Notes under the pieces: generated by a model
What the model saw: only the letters and a program-made list of their open reading frames with translations
Databases searched by the model: none
Told to the model about the DNA's origin: nothing
DNA from: Ignavibacteria bacterium
GTDB taxonomy: Bacteria > Bacteroidota > Ignavibacteria > Tepidaquicellales > Tepidaquicellaceae
DNA length: 60,953 bases
NCBI GenBank assembly: GCA_016873795.1
Contig: VGWA01000002.1
Location: 1-60,953, forward strand
Reading direction: 5' to 3'
Translations under genes and position numbers: made by a program
In this document: piece after piece, positions 16,637 to 25,792 of the stretch
How the letters are laid out: every line of letters begins with the position of its first letter
How positions within the stretch are numbered: the first letter of the stretch is position 1

Positions 16637-17854
16637 TCAATATGGCTTTGTCCGGAATGTCCTCATCTCTGAATATAAAATGGCATTGTATCCGATGTCA
16701 TTAACAAACTTCCTCTCCCTGACAAAGTCGTTAACCGAAGTGAAAGACAGATATTTGTTGACTTGCCAGCTGTATTCAACACCGCTTAATATTCCGTTTG
16801 ATATATTCATCGGAAATCTTATGTCAATATCCTGAGTGACAATATAAAAATCTCCTGCAGGGTCGAAACAATGAAAATTTACAACGAAAACACCTGACCC
16901 CGAACCTCTCTCATAACTGAATATTGTGGAATTGTTTACCCAGTAATATCTGTCCTGAGGAGCTAAAAGTACGGGCGGTTCCTCGCTTGTTAAATTAACT
17001 ATGGAATTAGGATAGCTGTAATCATAAGTCACAAAACCTGAATTGTATTTGTTGTAACTGAATCCCGATACTTTTAACCTGAATCCGAATGGTAGATTCA
17101 AAGGAACCGGTACTTTTATTGTGAATATATTTCCTAACGTGCTGTCCAATAATATTTCTGCGTTTCTGTGCATCGATAAAAAATCTCCGTATACTGAAAA
17201 TCCTTTTCTGTCCGCTTCGGTCGACGGTAAATATAACGTCAGAAAAGAATTTCCTAATTCGCTGCTGTATGTAAGACTGTCGAAAATTACTGTTTGAGGA
17301 TAAAAGTCTTTAATTACACTTACTGTCTTTTCCCTGTATTTTAAGTATTTTGTCTGCGTCTTTTCAATTATTATTACTCTTCCTGTTATACTGTTTGCCG
17401 TAGACGGCCATTCAACTACTAAATGTTTTATCTTTTCCCCGGACGAAATGTAAGAATCTTTACAATAAAAAATTTTGTCGCTTATAAACTTAAGTATTGC
17501 CGATTTTCCGGGACCCATCTGTGGAAATTCTACTTTTAATATCTCTGTGTTTATGTCTTTTGAAGAATTGTATCCGAAAAAAATTAATTCGGGTTTTGAA
17601 ATGCTTAAATCATTGTAAACTATCCCTGTGGAGTTTGAAAAGTCGTATAAAAAAAGCTTGTAGGGTGTCTTTAAATCTTTTAATAGAAAATTACCGTTTT
17701 TATCTGTTTTTGCCGTCTGCCCTGATGAAGCCGACACTGTAATAAACGGGACAGGAAAATATTTCTCGTCAATGACCCTTCCTTCTACGTTTATTCCGAA
17801 TAAACTTTCTGGCAGTAAAATACAGATAAAAATTATTATCCAAAAATATTTCAT
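16637..17854 (-). CDS. Secreted protein with carboxypeptidase-regulatory-like N-terminal domain, function unknown
   Basis: A 405 aa protein with a signal peptide (about 1-21, ending SLFG). A CarboxypepD_reg/CNA-B-like beta sandwich follows (about 22-75; VEGRVIDEKYFPVPFITVSASSG...DKNGNFLLKDL). The middle is not recognised. The C-terminal third has a fibronectin-like feel (EPPVLLAPQDRYYWVNNSTIFSYERGSG, VEYSWQVNKY). No catalytic motif or T9SS sorting tail is seen. It probably sits in the periplasm or on the outer membrane. It is downstream of uvrB on the same strand, with 133 bp between them, and converges with era. Confidence 0.6.
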   Translation of the reverse strand: MKYFWIIIFICILLPESLFGINVEGRVIDEKYFPVPFITVSASSGQTAKTDKNGNFLLKDLKTPYKLFLYDFSNSTGIVYNDLSISKPELIFFGYNSSKDINTEILKVEFPQMGPGKSAILKFISDKIFYCKDSYISSGEKIKHLVVEWPSTANSITGRVIIIEKTQTKYLKYREKTVSVIKDFYPQTVIFDSLTYSSELGNSFLTLYLPSTEADRKGFSVYGDFLSMHRNAEILLDSTLGNIFTIKVPVPLNLPFGFRLKVSGFSYNKYNSGFVTYDYSYPNSIVNLTSEEPPVLLAPQDRYYWVNNSTIFSYERGSGSGVFVVNFHCFDPAGDFYIVTQDIDIRFPMNISNGILSGVEYSWQVNKYLSFTSVNDFVRERKFVNDIGYNAILYSEMRTFRTKPY

Positions 17855-17987
17855 CTTTTTTTCTTTATTTTTATTACTTATTCATTTTCTTCGTCTTGTT
17901 CATCTCGTATCATTCTTTCAGTATGTTTCCCGCTGTTCCGTTTTTGATTGCCGTTACCGTTTGGTGTATTTATTCCTTTTGTATAAT

Positions 17988-20024
17988 TTATCTCTTTTTG
18001 CTTAAACTTTCAAGTCTTGCTATTTCGTCTCTTAACTCTGCGGCTCTCTCAAATTCTAAATCTTTTGCCGCTTTTATCATTTCGGTTCTCATCTGATCTA
18101 TTAAATCTTTTTTCTGCTCGGGGGTGATGTTCTTATATATCGGGTCGTTTATCATGCTTAAATAATTACTTTCTGCTTCAATCCTCTTTTTCCTTGTGTC
18201 TGATTTTGCTTTTGAATCTGCTACAATCGTTGTTGACATGATTTCTTCAAATGATTTGTATATCGTCTTTGGCTTGATGTTGTTCTTCTTGTTGTATTCA
18301 AGCTGTATCTTCCGCCGCCGGTCAGTTTCCTGTATTACCTTTGACATCGATTCGGTGAGCTTGTCGGCATACATTATCACAAGCCCGTTTACGTTTCGCG
18401 CTGTTCTTCCGGCTGTTTGCAGCAGTGATTTCTCTGACCTTAAAAATCCTTCCTTGTCCGCATCAAGTATTGCAACAAGAGAAACCTCCGGTAAATCTAA
18501 TCCTTCTCTTAATAAATTTACCCCGACCAACACATCAAAATCACCAAGTCTTAAACCTCTTAGTATGTCTATTCTGTCAAGTGTATCGATTTCGGAATGA
18601 AGATATTTTACCTTTATCCCTATCCCCTTGAAATAATCGGTTAAATCTTCACTCATCCTTTTTGTTAATGTCGTTACTAAAGTTCTTTCCTTCTTCTTTG
18701 CGCGTATCCTGATTTCGTTGATTAAATTATCTATCTGATTTTTTATCGGTCTGACCTGAATTTCCGGGTCTATTAATCCTGTCGGTCTTATTATCTGCTC
18801 TACTATTGCTCCTCCGCTTTTCTCCAGCTCGTAATCCCCGGGAGTCGCTCCCATATATATTACTTGATTTATCATCGATTCCCATTCTTCAAATGTCATT
18901 GGCCTGTTGTCCAGTGCCGACGGCAATCTGAATCCGTGCTCCACAAGTGTTTTTTTTCGCATCCTGTCCCCGTTATACATCCCCCTTATTTGAGGTATCG
19001 TTACGTGAGATTCATCTATTATAAGCAGATAATCTTTTGGAAAATAATCAAATAAACATGCTGGACGGGAACCCGCAGATCTTCCGTCAATGTGCCTTGA
19101 ATAATTCTCTATCCCTGAACAATATCCGATTTCTTTTATCATTTCTATATCGAAATTTGTCCTCTGCTCTATTCTGTGTGCCTCTATTAATTGGTTCTTT
19201 GATATAAAGTAATTGGTCCTTTCTTTAAGTTCAGTTTGTATGGTTTCAATTGCTTTTTTTATTTTGTTCTGATTTGTTACGAAGTATTTTGCGGGATATA
19301 ACGCTATGCTTTCGTCTCTGCCCGTTATTTTTCCGTCTGCCCGATTTATGTAACTTAAACTTTCTATCCTGTTTTCATAAAGCTCTATCCTGATTCCGGT
19401 TTCATCTTCATATGCCGGTATTACTTCTATTAAATCTCCCCGAACTCTGAATGTTCCTCTCTTAAAATCAAAATCGTTTCGGACGTAATGTATATCAACA
19501 AGCTTCGACAATAACTTCTTTCTCGATATCTCCTGCCCTTTTTTTAAAATCAGTACCTGTTCTGCATACTCTTCGGGGGCTCCGATTCCGTATATGCAGC
19601 TTACCGATGAAACAATAATTACATCCTTCCTGCCTTCGAGAATTGCAGATGTTGCACGCAACCTTAAACGGTCTATTTCTTCGTTTATCGATAGGTCTTT
19701 TGCTATGTATGTGTCTGTCGAAGGAATGTATGCTTCGGGTTGATAATAATCGTAATAAGAAACAAAAAATTCTACTCTGTTACCCGGGAAAAATCTCTTG
19801 AACTCTCCGTAAAGCTGTGCCGCCAGCGTTTTATTGTGAGACATTACAAGTACCGGTCTACCTGCATTTTGTATTACGTTCGAAATAGAATATGTCTTGC
19901 CTGAACCTGTAACTCCTAAAAATACCTGATGCTTTATTTTCTTTAATATACCTTCGGTGAGTTCAGCTATGGCTCTTGGCTGGTCACCTGTTGGATTATA
20001 TGGAGCTTCAAGCTTAAATTCCAT
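17988..20024 (-). CDS. uvrB: Excinuclease ABC subunit B
   Basis: UvrB of normal length (678 aa). Walker A is GVTGSGKT (37-44), the DNA-clamping beta-hairpin has the Tyr-rich YYDYYQPEAYIP, the DEAD-like box is IDESH, and the helicase C-terminal half has LLREGLDLPEV and QTAGRTARN. The C-terminal UVR motif (DLEFERAAELRDEI) contacts UvrC. It verifies damage in nucleotide excision repair with UvrA and recruits UvrC. No LexA-type box is visible upstream. Confidence 0.97.
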   Translation of the reverse strand: MEFKLEAPYNPTGDQPRAIAELTEGILKKIKHQVFLGVTGSGKTYSISNVIQNAGRPVLVMSHNKTLAAQLYGEFKRFFPGNRVEFFVSYYDYYQPEAYIPSTDTYIAKDLSINEEIDRLRLRATSAILEGRKDVIIVSSVSCIYGIGAPEEYAEQVLILKKGQEISRKKLLSKLVDIHYVRNDFDFKRGTFRVRGDLIEVIPAYEDETGIRIELYENRIESLSYINRADGKITGRDESIALYPAKYFVTNQNKIKKAIETIQTELKERTNYFISKNQLIEAHRIEQRTNFDIEMIKEIGYCSGIENYSRHIDGRSAGSRPACLFDYFPKDYLLIIDESHVTIPQIRGMYNGDRMRKKTLVEHGFRLPSALDNRPMTFEEWESMINQVIYMGATPGDYELEKSGGAIVEQIIRPTGLIDPEIQVRPIKNQIDNLINEIRIRAKKKERTLVTTLTKRMSEDLTDYFKGIGIKVKYLHSEIDTLDRIDILRGLRLGDFDVLVGVNLLREGLDLPEVSLVAILDADKEGFLRSEKSLLQTAGRTARNVNGLVIMYADKLTESMSKVIQETDRRRKIQLEYNKKNNIKPKTIYKSFEEIMSTTIVADSKAKSDTRKKRIEAESNYLSMINDPIYKNITPEQKKDLIDQMRTEMIKAAKDLEFERAAELRDEIARLESLSKKR

Positions 20025-20131
20025 TTCTGTCTGATTTCCTGTTGTTTGCTTTTATTCCGCTCTGAAAAAACTCTGTATTCGAATAAATCCCTTCTCAAAA
20101 AACTATTCCTCAATTAACGCTTCGGAGTTTC

Positions 20132-20398
20132 TTACTGTATCTCTGTAATTAAATTTATCTCCTTTAATACTTTTTCAATCTTATACAATTCCTCGTATTC
20201 TCCGGTTTTTACTATGGCTTTTCCTTTTGTATGTGCAATCATTGCAATTTGTTCGCAATGTAATATGTCATAACCCGTTGCTTTTCGCAGTTGATAGATG
20301 ACATCATCCCATATATGCTGTGAATTGTAAAGAATTAACTTCTTTATTTCATCCAGGTCGCTGCCTGATGTATGTTTTTCCTGTTCCTTTGTTTGCAT
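20132..20398 (-). CDS. clpS: ClpS-like Clp protease adaptor with altered N-degron pocket
   Basis: An 88 aa protein matching the Bacteroidota-type ClpS core: LILYN (21-25), DDVIYQLRKATGYD, HCEQIAMIAHTKGKAIVKTGEYEEL and a final VLKEINLITEIQ. ClpS delivers N-end-rule substrates to ClpAP. His56 (AHTKGKA), which corresponds to the substrate-binding His of E. coli ClpS, is kept. The Asn-Asp-Asp/Glu triad is here Asn25-Ser26-Gln27, so one acidic contact to the N-terminal amine is missing. It lies 4 nt after dacB on the same strand. It could have altered specificity or a regulatory role. Confidence 0.72.
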   Translation of the reverse strand: MQTKEQEKHTSGSDLDEIKKLILYNSQHIWDDVIYQLRKATGYDILHCEQIAMIAHTKGKAIVKTGEYEELYKIEKVLKEINLITEIQ

Positions 20399-20402
20399 TT
20401 GC

Positions 20403-21725
20403 CTAATTCCTTGAAAATGAACATATTATTTCGCACATGGTATCTTGCTTTTTTCTGATGTTTAATGCATTTCCCGAAAACCCGTTCATTGTTATGTAAA
20501 AAATCATCAACTCGTTGTCTCGTGTAATACTGTAACCTGCTAAAGTGCTTACCGAATTTAATGTACCCGTTTTTGCATATACGTTTTTTTCTGCCTCTGT
20601 GTTTTTCATTCGGTCTTTTAATGTTCCGTCAACTCCTGCTATTGCAAGTGAATAAAGAAAATAATCAAATAACTTTTCCTGGTCATACATATATTTTAAA
20701 AGCTGGATTAATGAACCGGATGTAACCATATTATATCTTGATAACCCCGAACCTTCAATTATTTCATACTTGTTCCTGCTGATGCCTGTCGATGAAAGAA
20801 AATCAATCACCGCTTCTCCTCCCTTGCTCATAGTTCCCGGTACAGACTTGAATACGGCGCCCGTTACCTTGAAAACAGCAATCGCAGACATGTTATCGCT
20901 TGTTTTATTCATGTTTTTTAAAACGTCGAATAACGGTCTGCTTATTCGGCATATTTCATTCGGAACTTGCGGTGTGACTCCCGATATTATTATTCCCTGA
21001 AATTTTATTTCGTATTTTGTTAGCTCGTCCGCTATTACCTTGGCGGCTGAATATGCAGGGTCATAACCGCCTTTGTTTTTGTCTAAATTAATTGCACTGA
21101 CGTAAGGCCAGTTCGAAAATTTTGTATCGTTTTTATAATAATCTGCAAGACCGTAATATTTGTTGTCTAAAAATGATTCATCATATATTATGTTTCCCGT
21201 AACCTCTTTTATGTTCTTCTCGGAAAGCTGCTTTGTCAGATATACTAAATCTGCATATTCCAGGTCCGGATCACCGTAACCTTTTAAATATAAATTACCG
21301 TTTACTATACCATCGGACAAGTTGTTATCGTCAGTGAATATGACTGTGTTAAATGTGTAACCTGTTCCCAATTTGTCGAGTGCAGTACAGGCAGTTATTA
21401 TCTTAGTGATGGATGCAGGTATCATTTCCGCATCCGGATTGTATTCGTATATCAAATCGTACTTTGAAGCACTGGCTATTTTGATTGATACATTGCAGTT
21501 TATTGTGCTTACTATCGAATCGATTTTCTCGGTCAGTTCCTGCTTTGTTGTAACAGGTATGTACCTGAAGTACTCTTTATTGTAATTTTTTGATGCAGGT
21601 ATGCCTGTGCTGTAAAATGTAAATAGCAGTACAAATAAGAATATTCTGTATGTATGCCTGAAATTTCTGTTTATGCTTTTATGTAATTTCAGCCCTGCTG
21701 TTTTGTTATTTTTTGATCTGCTCAT
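20403..21725 (-). CDS. dacB: D-alanyl-D-alanine carboxypeptidase/endopeptidase (PBP4 type)
   Basis: A 440 aa class C penicillin-binding protein of the DacB/PBP4 (peptidase S13) family. An N-terminal membrane or export segment lies at about 25-43. The three active-site motifs are SITK (Ser105, Lys108), SDN (in KTSDNMSA) and KTGTL near the C-terminus. A large insert between SITK and SDN is typical of PBP4. It cleaves D-Ala from peptidoglycan stem peptides or crosslinks in the periplasm. It is followed by the ClpS-like gene and lies 18 nt after the Nudix gene, so the minus-strand genes here probably form one transcript. Confidence 0.92.
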   Translation of the reverse strand: MSRSKNNKTAGLKLHKSINRNFRHTYRIFLFVLLFTFYSTGIPASKNYNKEYFRYIPVTTKQELTEKIDSIVSTINCNVSIKIASASKYDLIYEYNPDAEMIPASITKIITACTALDKLGTGYTFNTVIFTDDNNLSDGIVNGNLYLKGYGDPDLEYADLVYLTKQLSEKNIKEVTGNIIYDESFLDNKYYGLADYYKNDTKFSNWPYVSAINLDKNKGGYDPAYSAAKVIADELTKYEIKFQGIIISGVTPQVPNEICRISRPLFDVLKNMNKTSDNMSAIAVFKVTGAVFKSVPGTMSKGGEAVIDFLSSTGISRNKYEIIEGSGLSRYNMVTSGSLIQLLKYMYDQEKLFDYFLYSLAIAGVDGTLKDRMKNTEAEKNVYAKTGTLNSVSTLAGYSITRDNELMIFYITMNGFSGNALNIRKKQDTMCEIICSFSRN

Positions 21726-21743
21726 CGGAATCTTTTTGCTTTT

Positions 21744-22199
21744 TTATAAGTAGTTATTTATACTTGCATTTTTGTTGTATTCTGAAATAATTTCGTTTGC
21801 CTTAATTAAGGTGCTTTTTGATTCTTTGTATGTTACTGTTGCAATAGCATCCGAAAATGCCGCCCATTTGTAATCTGAAATTTCTTTGCTGTCTGTTTTT
21901 ATGTTGCTTTCTTCTGTTTTTCCTATGAAATATTCTACTTTCTTTATTATCTCTTCACCCTTTCTGTTTTTAAATATGTAATTTTCTTCAATCAGTGGCG
22001 TATTGCTTATTAAATTCACGTTTTTTATTCCGGTTTCTTCGAAAAGTTCTCTCAAAGCAGTAGTTTGTCTTTTTTCGTTTATCTTTCCGTGACCTTTCGA
22101 AAAAGCCCAGTGTCCCTGACGGTGTTTTAATATCAGATATTTATTTATACCGTGCTCTTTTCTGTATAATATTACTCCTGTTGAATAATCTCTTTTCAT
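21744..22199 (-). CDS. Nudix hydrolase
   Basis: A Nudix-family hydrolase, 151 aa from ATG 22199. A longer in-frame start at 22235 would overlap mazG and adds 12 non-family residues, so I prefer 22199, which begins MKRDYSTGVILYR. The Nudix box follows GX5EX7REUXEEXGU exactly (starting GHGKINE and ending RELFEETGI). The protein resembles bis(5'-nucleosyl)-tetraphosphatase/MutT-type members (ILKHRQGHWAFSKGHG). It hydrolyses a nucleoside diphosphate linked to another group. It follows mazG, another nucleotide-pool cleaner, by 7 nt. Confidence 0.88.
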   Translation of the reverse strand: MKRDYSTGVILYRKEHGINKYLILKHRQGHWAFSKGHGKINEKRQTTALRELFEETGIKNVNLISNTPLIEENYIFKNRKGEEIIKKVEYFIGKTEESNIKTDSKEISDYKWAAFSDAIATVTYKESKSTLIKANEIISEYNKNASINNYL

Positions 22200-22206
22200 C
22201 TTGACT

Positions 22207-22959
22207 TTATTTTTTTGATTTGTTCCATACTTCATCCATTTCTTCGAGCGTCATCTCTTCAAGATTTTTGCCGCTTAAAATAGCATATTCCTCTATCTTG
22301 CTGAATCTGTCGGTAAATTTCGTTATTGTCTTTCTTAAAGCATCTTCAGGATTTATTTTTACTAAACGTGCATAATTAACAAGAGAAAAAAGAACATCTC
22401 CGAATTCATCCTCGATGTCTTCTCTGCTTTTTTCTGTTTCTATGTTTTTCTTTAATTCGTTTATCTCTTCTGTTACTTTTTCGAAAGCGGGTGCCGGGTC
22501 TTTCCAGTCAAATCCCACTTTAGATGCCTTTTCCTGTATCCTGAAAGCTTTGAATAATGCCGGAAGTGTATCCGGTATTCCGCTTAATACTGATTTCCTT
22601 CCTTCTTTTAGTTTAAAATGCTCCCAGTTTTTTTTAACTTCCTCGCTTCCCGATACTATCGTGTCTCCGAACACATGCGGATGACGGTATATTAATTTTT
22701 TCGTTTCTTCCTCTATTAATTCCTTTAATGTAAAACTGTTTTCATCTTCTGCAATTGATGCATGAAAAACTATCTGAAGAAGTAAATCTCCTAATTCCTT
22801 TTTCAATTCTTCCTTGTTGTCTTCGTCAATCGAGTGCAGTACCTCGTAGGATTCTTCCAGCAAACATCTCCTGAGCGTTTTGTGCGTTTGCTCTCTGTCC
22901 CATGGACACTCTTTCCTTAACCTCTTTACTATCTCGTAAAATTTATTGAACTCTTCCAT
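22207..22959 (-). CDS. mazG: Nucleoside triphosphate pyrophosphohydrolase MazG
   Basis: Two-domain MazG, 250 aa. The first domain has the PWDREQTHKTLRRCLLEESYEV block with the EExxE metal site and GDLLLQIVFHA. The second has VTEEINELKK and DEFGDVLFSLVN. It hydrolyses NTPs to NMP and PPi, removing abnormal nucleotides and modulating stress responses. It is 6 nt downstream of the aminotransferase gene on the minus strand. Confidence 0.94.
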   Translation of the reverse strand: MEEFNKFYEIVKRLRKECPWDREQTHKTLRRCLLEESYEVLHSIDEDNKEELKKELGDLLLQIVFHASIAEDENSFTLKELIEEETKKLIYRHPHVFGDTIVSGSEEVKKNWEHFKLKEGRKSVLSGIPDTLPALFKAFRIQEKASKVGFDWKDPAPAFEKVTEEINELKKNIETEKSREDIEDEFGDVLFSLVNYARLVKINPEDALRKTITKFTDRFSKIEEYAILSGKNLEEMTLEEMDEVWNKSKK

Positions 22960-22965
22960 TTACGT

Positions 22966-24396
22966 TTATTCGTTTATTAATTTTTTCACATAATCGATGT
23001 GAAATAATTCTATTTTTTTCACTAACTCTTCTATCTCGTCTTTTGGAGGTAAAAATGTTGTACGGAAATGCAATGTACCGGGTAACTGTCCGAAACCTGA
23101 ACCGGGAACTACGCAAATTCCGGTTTCTTCCAATAATGCCATGCAGTAATCAGAATCTCTCTTTGAATCGTATTCGAGTCTTTCGGATTCGTCCATTTTT
23201 GAAATATCAACTCCTTTTTTATGAGGTAAATCCAATTTTACGAATGCGTACATCGCACCCTGCGGTATCCTCACAGATAATCCCTTTATATTATTTAATC
23301 CTGTTCCGAGTATCTCGGCTTTTTTCTTCAAATCATTTAATATCCCGTCTCGCTCTTTTATGTATAATTCGTGGCTTTCATCTCCCTCCGCAGGAGGTAA
23401 TACCATGAAATATGTAACAAACTGCCCGCTCAGATTTGAACAAAGACTTATTGACTGAAGTTTTATGAACTGAGCAAATACATCTTCCGGAATGTTTCTG
23501 ACTTCCATATATCCGCCTCTGTGTCCGCATTCTCCTAAAAATCCTTTTGAAACCGAGTGAAAACTGAATAATGTTATATCTTTCTCTCCCATGTCACTCA
23601 TCACTTTTGCAAACGAGTAAAATTCCAAATCCTCGGGGTATACGTTTTCCTGATATACTTCGTCGGCGAGAATTGCAAGATTGTATCTCTTCGAAAAGTT
23701 GATTATCATTTTTATGTTGTCATAAGATAAAACCGCACCTGTCGGATTTCCGGGATTAATTACCGCAATACCTACAGGCTTTATTCCCTTTTTTATTGCT
23801 TTTTCAATGTTGTTATTCAGGATTTCTTCGTTTAACTGCCACGAGTTATCTTCGTCAAGATAGTAACCTATCTGTTGTCCGCCGTATAACGTTAACGTTG
23901 CACTGTATAACGGGTATTGAGGTATCGGAATCAAAATACCGTCTTTGTTATCCTTTATTAATGCGGATATTACTGCATGAACTCCTTTGCTGGCTCCGTC
24001 TGTAAGTATTATTCTGTCTTTGTTTGTCTCTATACCGTCTCTGCTGCGTATAAACTCTGCTATTGCTTCCCTTATGAAAGGTACTCCGGCGCTTTGTGAG
24101 TATGCACCTGTTCCGATTGGATATCTTTTGTGTATCTCTTTTACTCTTTCTGCTATGTCTTTGGGAAAATGCTCTGAAGTTTCCTTGTTTCTCAATAATT
24201 CGGGGTATTCTAACAGTGCAAGAGCCTGTCTTATGTATGTCAACGGCTTCTGCTTTAATGCCTGAGGATTACCAATGTTGCAGTATATAATTTTTTTTCC
24301 CTGTGACTCAAGTTCCTGTGCCTTTATTACTATCGGTCCTCTTACCGCATATTCTGCATTTATTATGTTTTTGTTTAAATCATTGATTTTTATCAT
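22966..24396 (-). CDS. Class I aminotransferase (alanine aminotransferase-like)
   Basis: A 476 aa PLP aminotransferase of the large alanine aminotransferase type also found in eukaryotes (GTGAYSQSAGVPFIREAIAEFI). PLP-binding elements include the NPGNPTG loop, ILADEVYQENVY and the Schiff-base lysine in FHSVSKGFLGECGHRGG. The C-terminal LPPAEG...FRTTFLPP is typical. It probably interconverts alanine and pyruvate with 2-oxoglutarate and glutamate in the cytoplasm. It heads the mazG/Nudix/dacB run. Confidence 0.88.
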   Translation of the reverse strand: MIKINDLNKNIINAEYAVRGPIVIKAQELESQGKKIIYCNIGNPQALKQKPLTYIRQALALLEYPELLRNKETSEHFPKDIAERVKEIHKRYPIGTGAYSQSAGVPFIREAIAEFIRSRDGIETNKDRIILTDGASKGVHAVISALIKDNKDGILIPIPQYPLYSATLTLYGGQQIGYYLDEDNSWQLNEEILNNNIEKAIKKGIKPVGIAVINPGNPTGAVLSYDNIKMIINFSKRYNLAILADEVYQENVYPEDLEFYSFAKVMSDMGEKDITLFSFHSVSKGFLGECGHRGGYMEVRNIPEDVFAQFIKLQSISLCSNLSGQFVTYFMVLPPAEGDESHELYIKERDGILNDLKKKAEILGTGLNNIKGLSVRIPQGAMYAFVKLDLPHKKGVDISKMDESERLEYDSKRDSDYCMALLEETGICVVPGSGFGQLPGTLHFRTTFLPPKDEIEELVKKIELFHIDYVKKLINE

Positions 24397-24462
24397 TTTT
24401 TGATGATTTGAGTTTGTAAAATTAAAATAAAGATAAAATTTATAGAATTTATTTACTATTCA

Positions 24463-25029
24463 TTATGAAAGTGAAAATTTCCTGAATTCTTTGTATATCG
24501 AACCCCTTGGGTGTAATATGCTTTCCATTAAATAAAACTCTTTTACTGTGAATTTTATGTCTGTAGATATTTTCTTCCGGATTTCAGATAAATTTATTCT
24601 TCTGTCCGTTTTTACTCTTGCAAGCGTAATGTGAGGGTGAAATCTTTTGTCTGCCTTAAATCCTTCTTCTTCGAGTATGACTGAAATTTCTCTGAATAGC
24701 TCATCTGCTCTGTTATCTTCGTTTGCCAAACCTGCAAATATAATTCTCGAACTGTTTTCTTTTGGAAAACCCGATATCATATTTCCTGTAAATGTAATCT
24801 CTTTCATATTTGGCTTTTCCGATAATCTTTCAAATTTTTCCGATATTCTGTTGAGAATCTTCTCTTCTGTATCTCCGAGAAAAAATAAAGTCATGTGAAA
24901 TTTATCCCTGTTTTCCCATCTAATGTACCTGTTCTCGTCTGCTCTTATTAATGTTTTTATTTCTGATTGAATTTTATTTAGTTTGTCTTTTATTTCCTCA
25001 GGTAAATTTATTGATACGAATGCTCTCAT
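24463..25029 (-). CDS. thpR: RNA 2',3'-cyclic phosphodiesterase (2H family)
   Basis: A 188 aa 2H phosphoesterase of the LigT/ThpR family. Both HxT-type motifs are present: HMTLFFLG (about residue 46) and HPHITLARV (about 133-141). It opens 2',3'-cyclic phosphates on RNA ends. It is the first gene of the minus-strand block and faces the DUF2007 gene across a 176-bp divergent gap that probably holds both promoters. Confidence 0.9.
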   Translation of the reverse strand: MRAFVSINLPEEIKDKLNKIQSEIKTLIRADENRYIRWENRDKFHMTLFFLGDTEEKILNRISEKFERLSEKPNMKEITFTGNMISGFPKENSSRIIFAGLANEDNRADELFREISVILEEEGFKADKRFHPHITLARVKTDRRINLSEIRKKISTDIKFTVKEFYLMESILHPRGSIYKEFRKFSLS

Positions 25030-25205
25030 AATATAATATTTGTTTTTTTAAACTTTCTTTTATAAAAATATATTTATTTATGTTCATTTAAACTTCATTT
25101 TTTATTCGCAAATTTGAATAGTGTCTTATCAATTTTGCAAAGCCAAGTCACAATATGTAACTTGAATTTGTTTGAAATAATTATTTAATTTTAATAAAAA
25201 ATATT

Positions 25206-25715
25206 ATGCAAACTGAATCAAATCTCGTAAAAATCTTTACGACAAAAAAAACCGGAAAAGCGGAAATGCTCAAATCTTTTCTCGATAAAACCGGTCTGAA
25301 GTATCTGATAACGGGTGATAATATTATTGACGTTTACGGCAGCGGTAAAAAAGAAATTAATTTCGAATCTGTTGCCGGAGAAATTGAATTTCTCGTAAGT
25401 ACTGAAGATGAAATTAACGGATTGAATCTTGTTGAAAAGCTGGAAGATAATGAAAGACTTGTTAGCGTTTTTAAAGCGGGAAATGAAGCAATTGTAGCTA
25501 CCGTAAAATCTATTCTCGACGAAGCTGAAATTCCGTACCTTGCAAAAAGTGAAGGCTTGCAAAGTCTGTTCGGCGTTGGAGTTATTGGACTTGGATTTAA
25601 TCCGATTACGGGACCGGTCGAGTTCTTCGTTATGCCTGAAGATGTTGAATATGCGGCGGAATTACTGAAAGATGTTGAATTGTCCGGAGAAAACGATACT
25701 TCTTCGGAAATGTGA
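25206..25715 (+). CDS. Double DUF2007 (putative signal-transducing) protein
   Basis: A 169 aa cytoplasmic protein made of two related DUF2007-like units, at about 6-75 (LVKIFTTKKTGKAEMLKSFLDKTGLKYL...IEFLVSTEDE) and about 82-158 (RLVSVFKAGNEAIVATVKSILDEAEIPYL...VEFFVMPED). This family has been proposed to act in signalling on fold grounds, without a proven ligand. It is separated by 77 bp from the downstream S9 peptidase gene. No membrane segment or catalytic motif is seen. Confidence 0.72.
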   Translation: MQTESNLVKIFTTKKTGKAEMLKSFLDKTGLKYLITGDNIIDVYGSGKKEINFESVAGEIEFLVSTEDEINGLNLVEKLEDNERLVSVFKAGNEAIVATVKSILDEAEIPYLAKSEGLQSLFGVGVIGLGFNPITGPVEFFVMPEDVEYAAELLKDVELSGENDTSSEM

Positions 25716-25792
25716 TTTATTTGTCGGAAGAACCTGGTATTAAAATTTACCAGTGGAAAATTTTTTCTAAAAAATAATCCGATATTAATTTT

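Noticed and set aside
18196-18600. Plus-strand ORF opposite uvrB
   Set aside because: Entirely within uvrB, Ser-rich and without recognisable domains.
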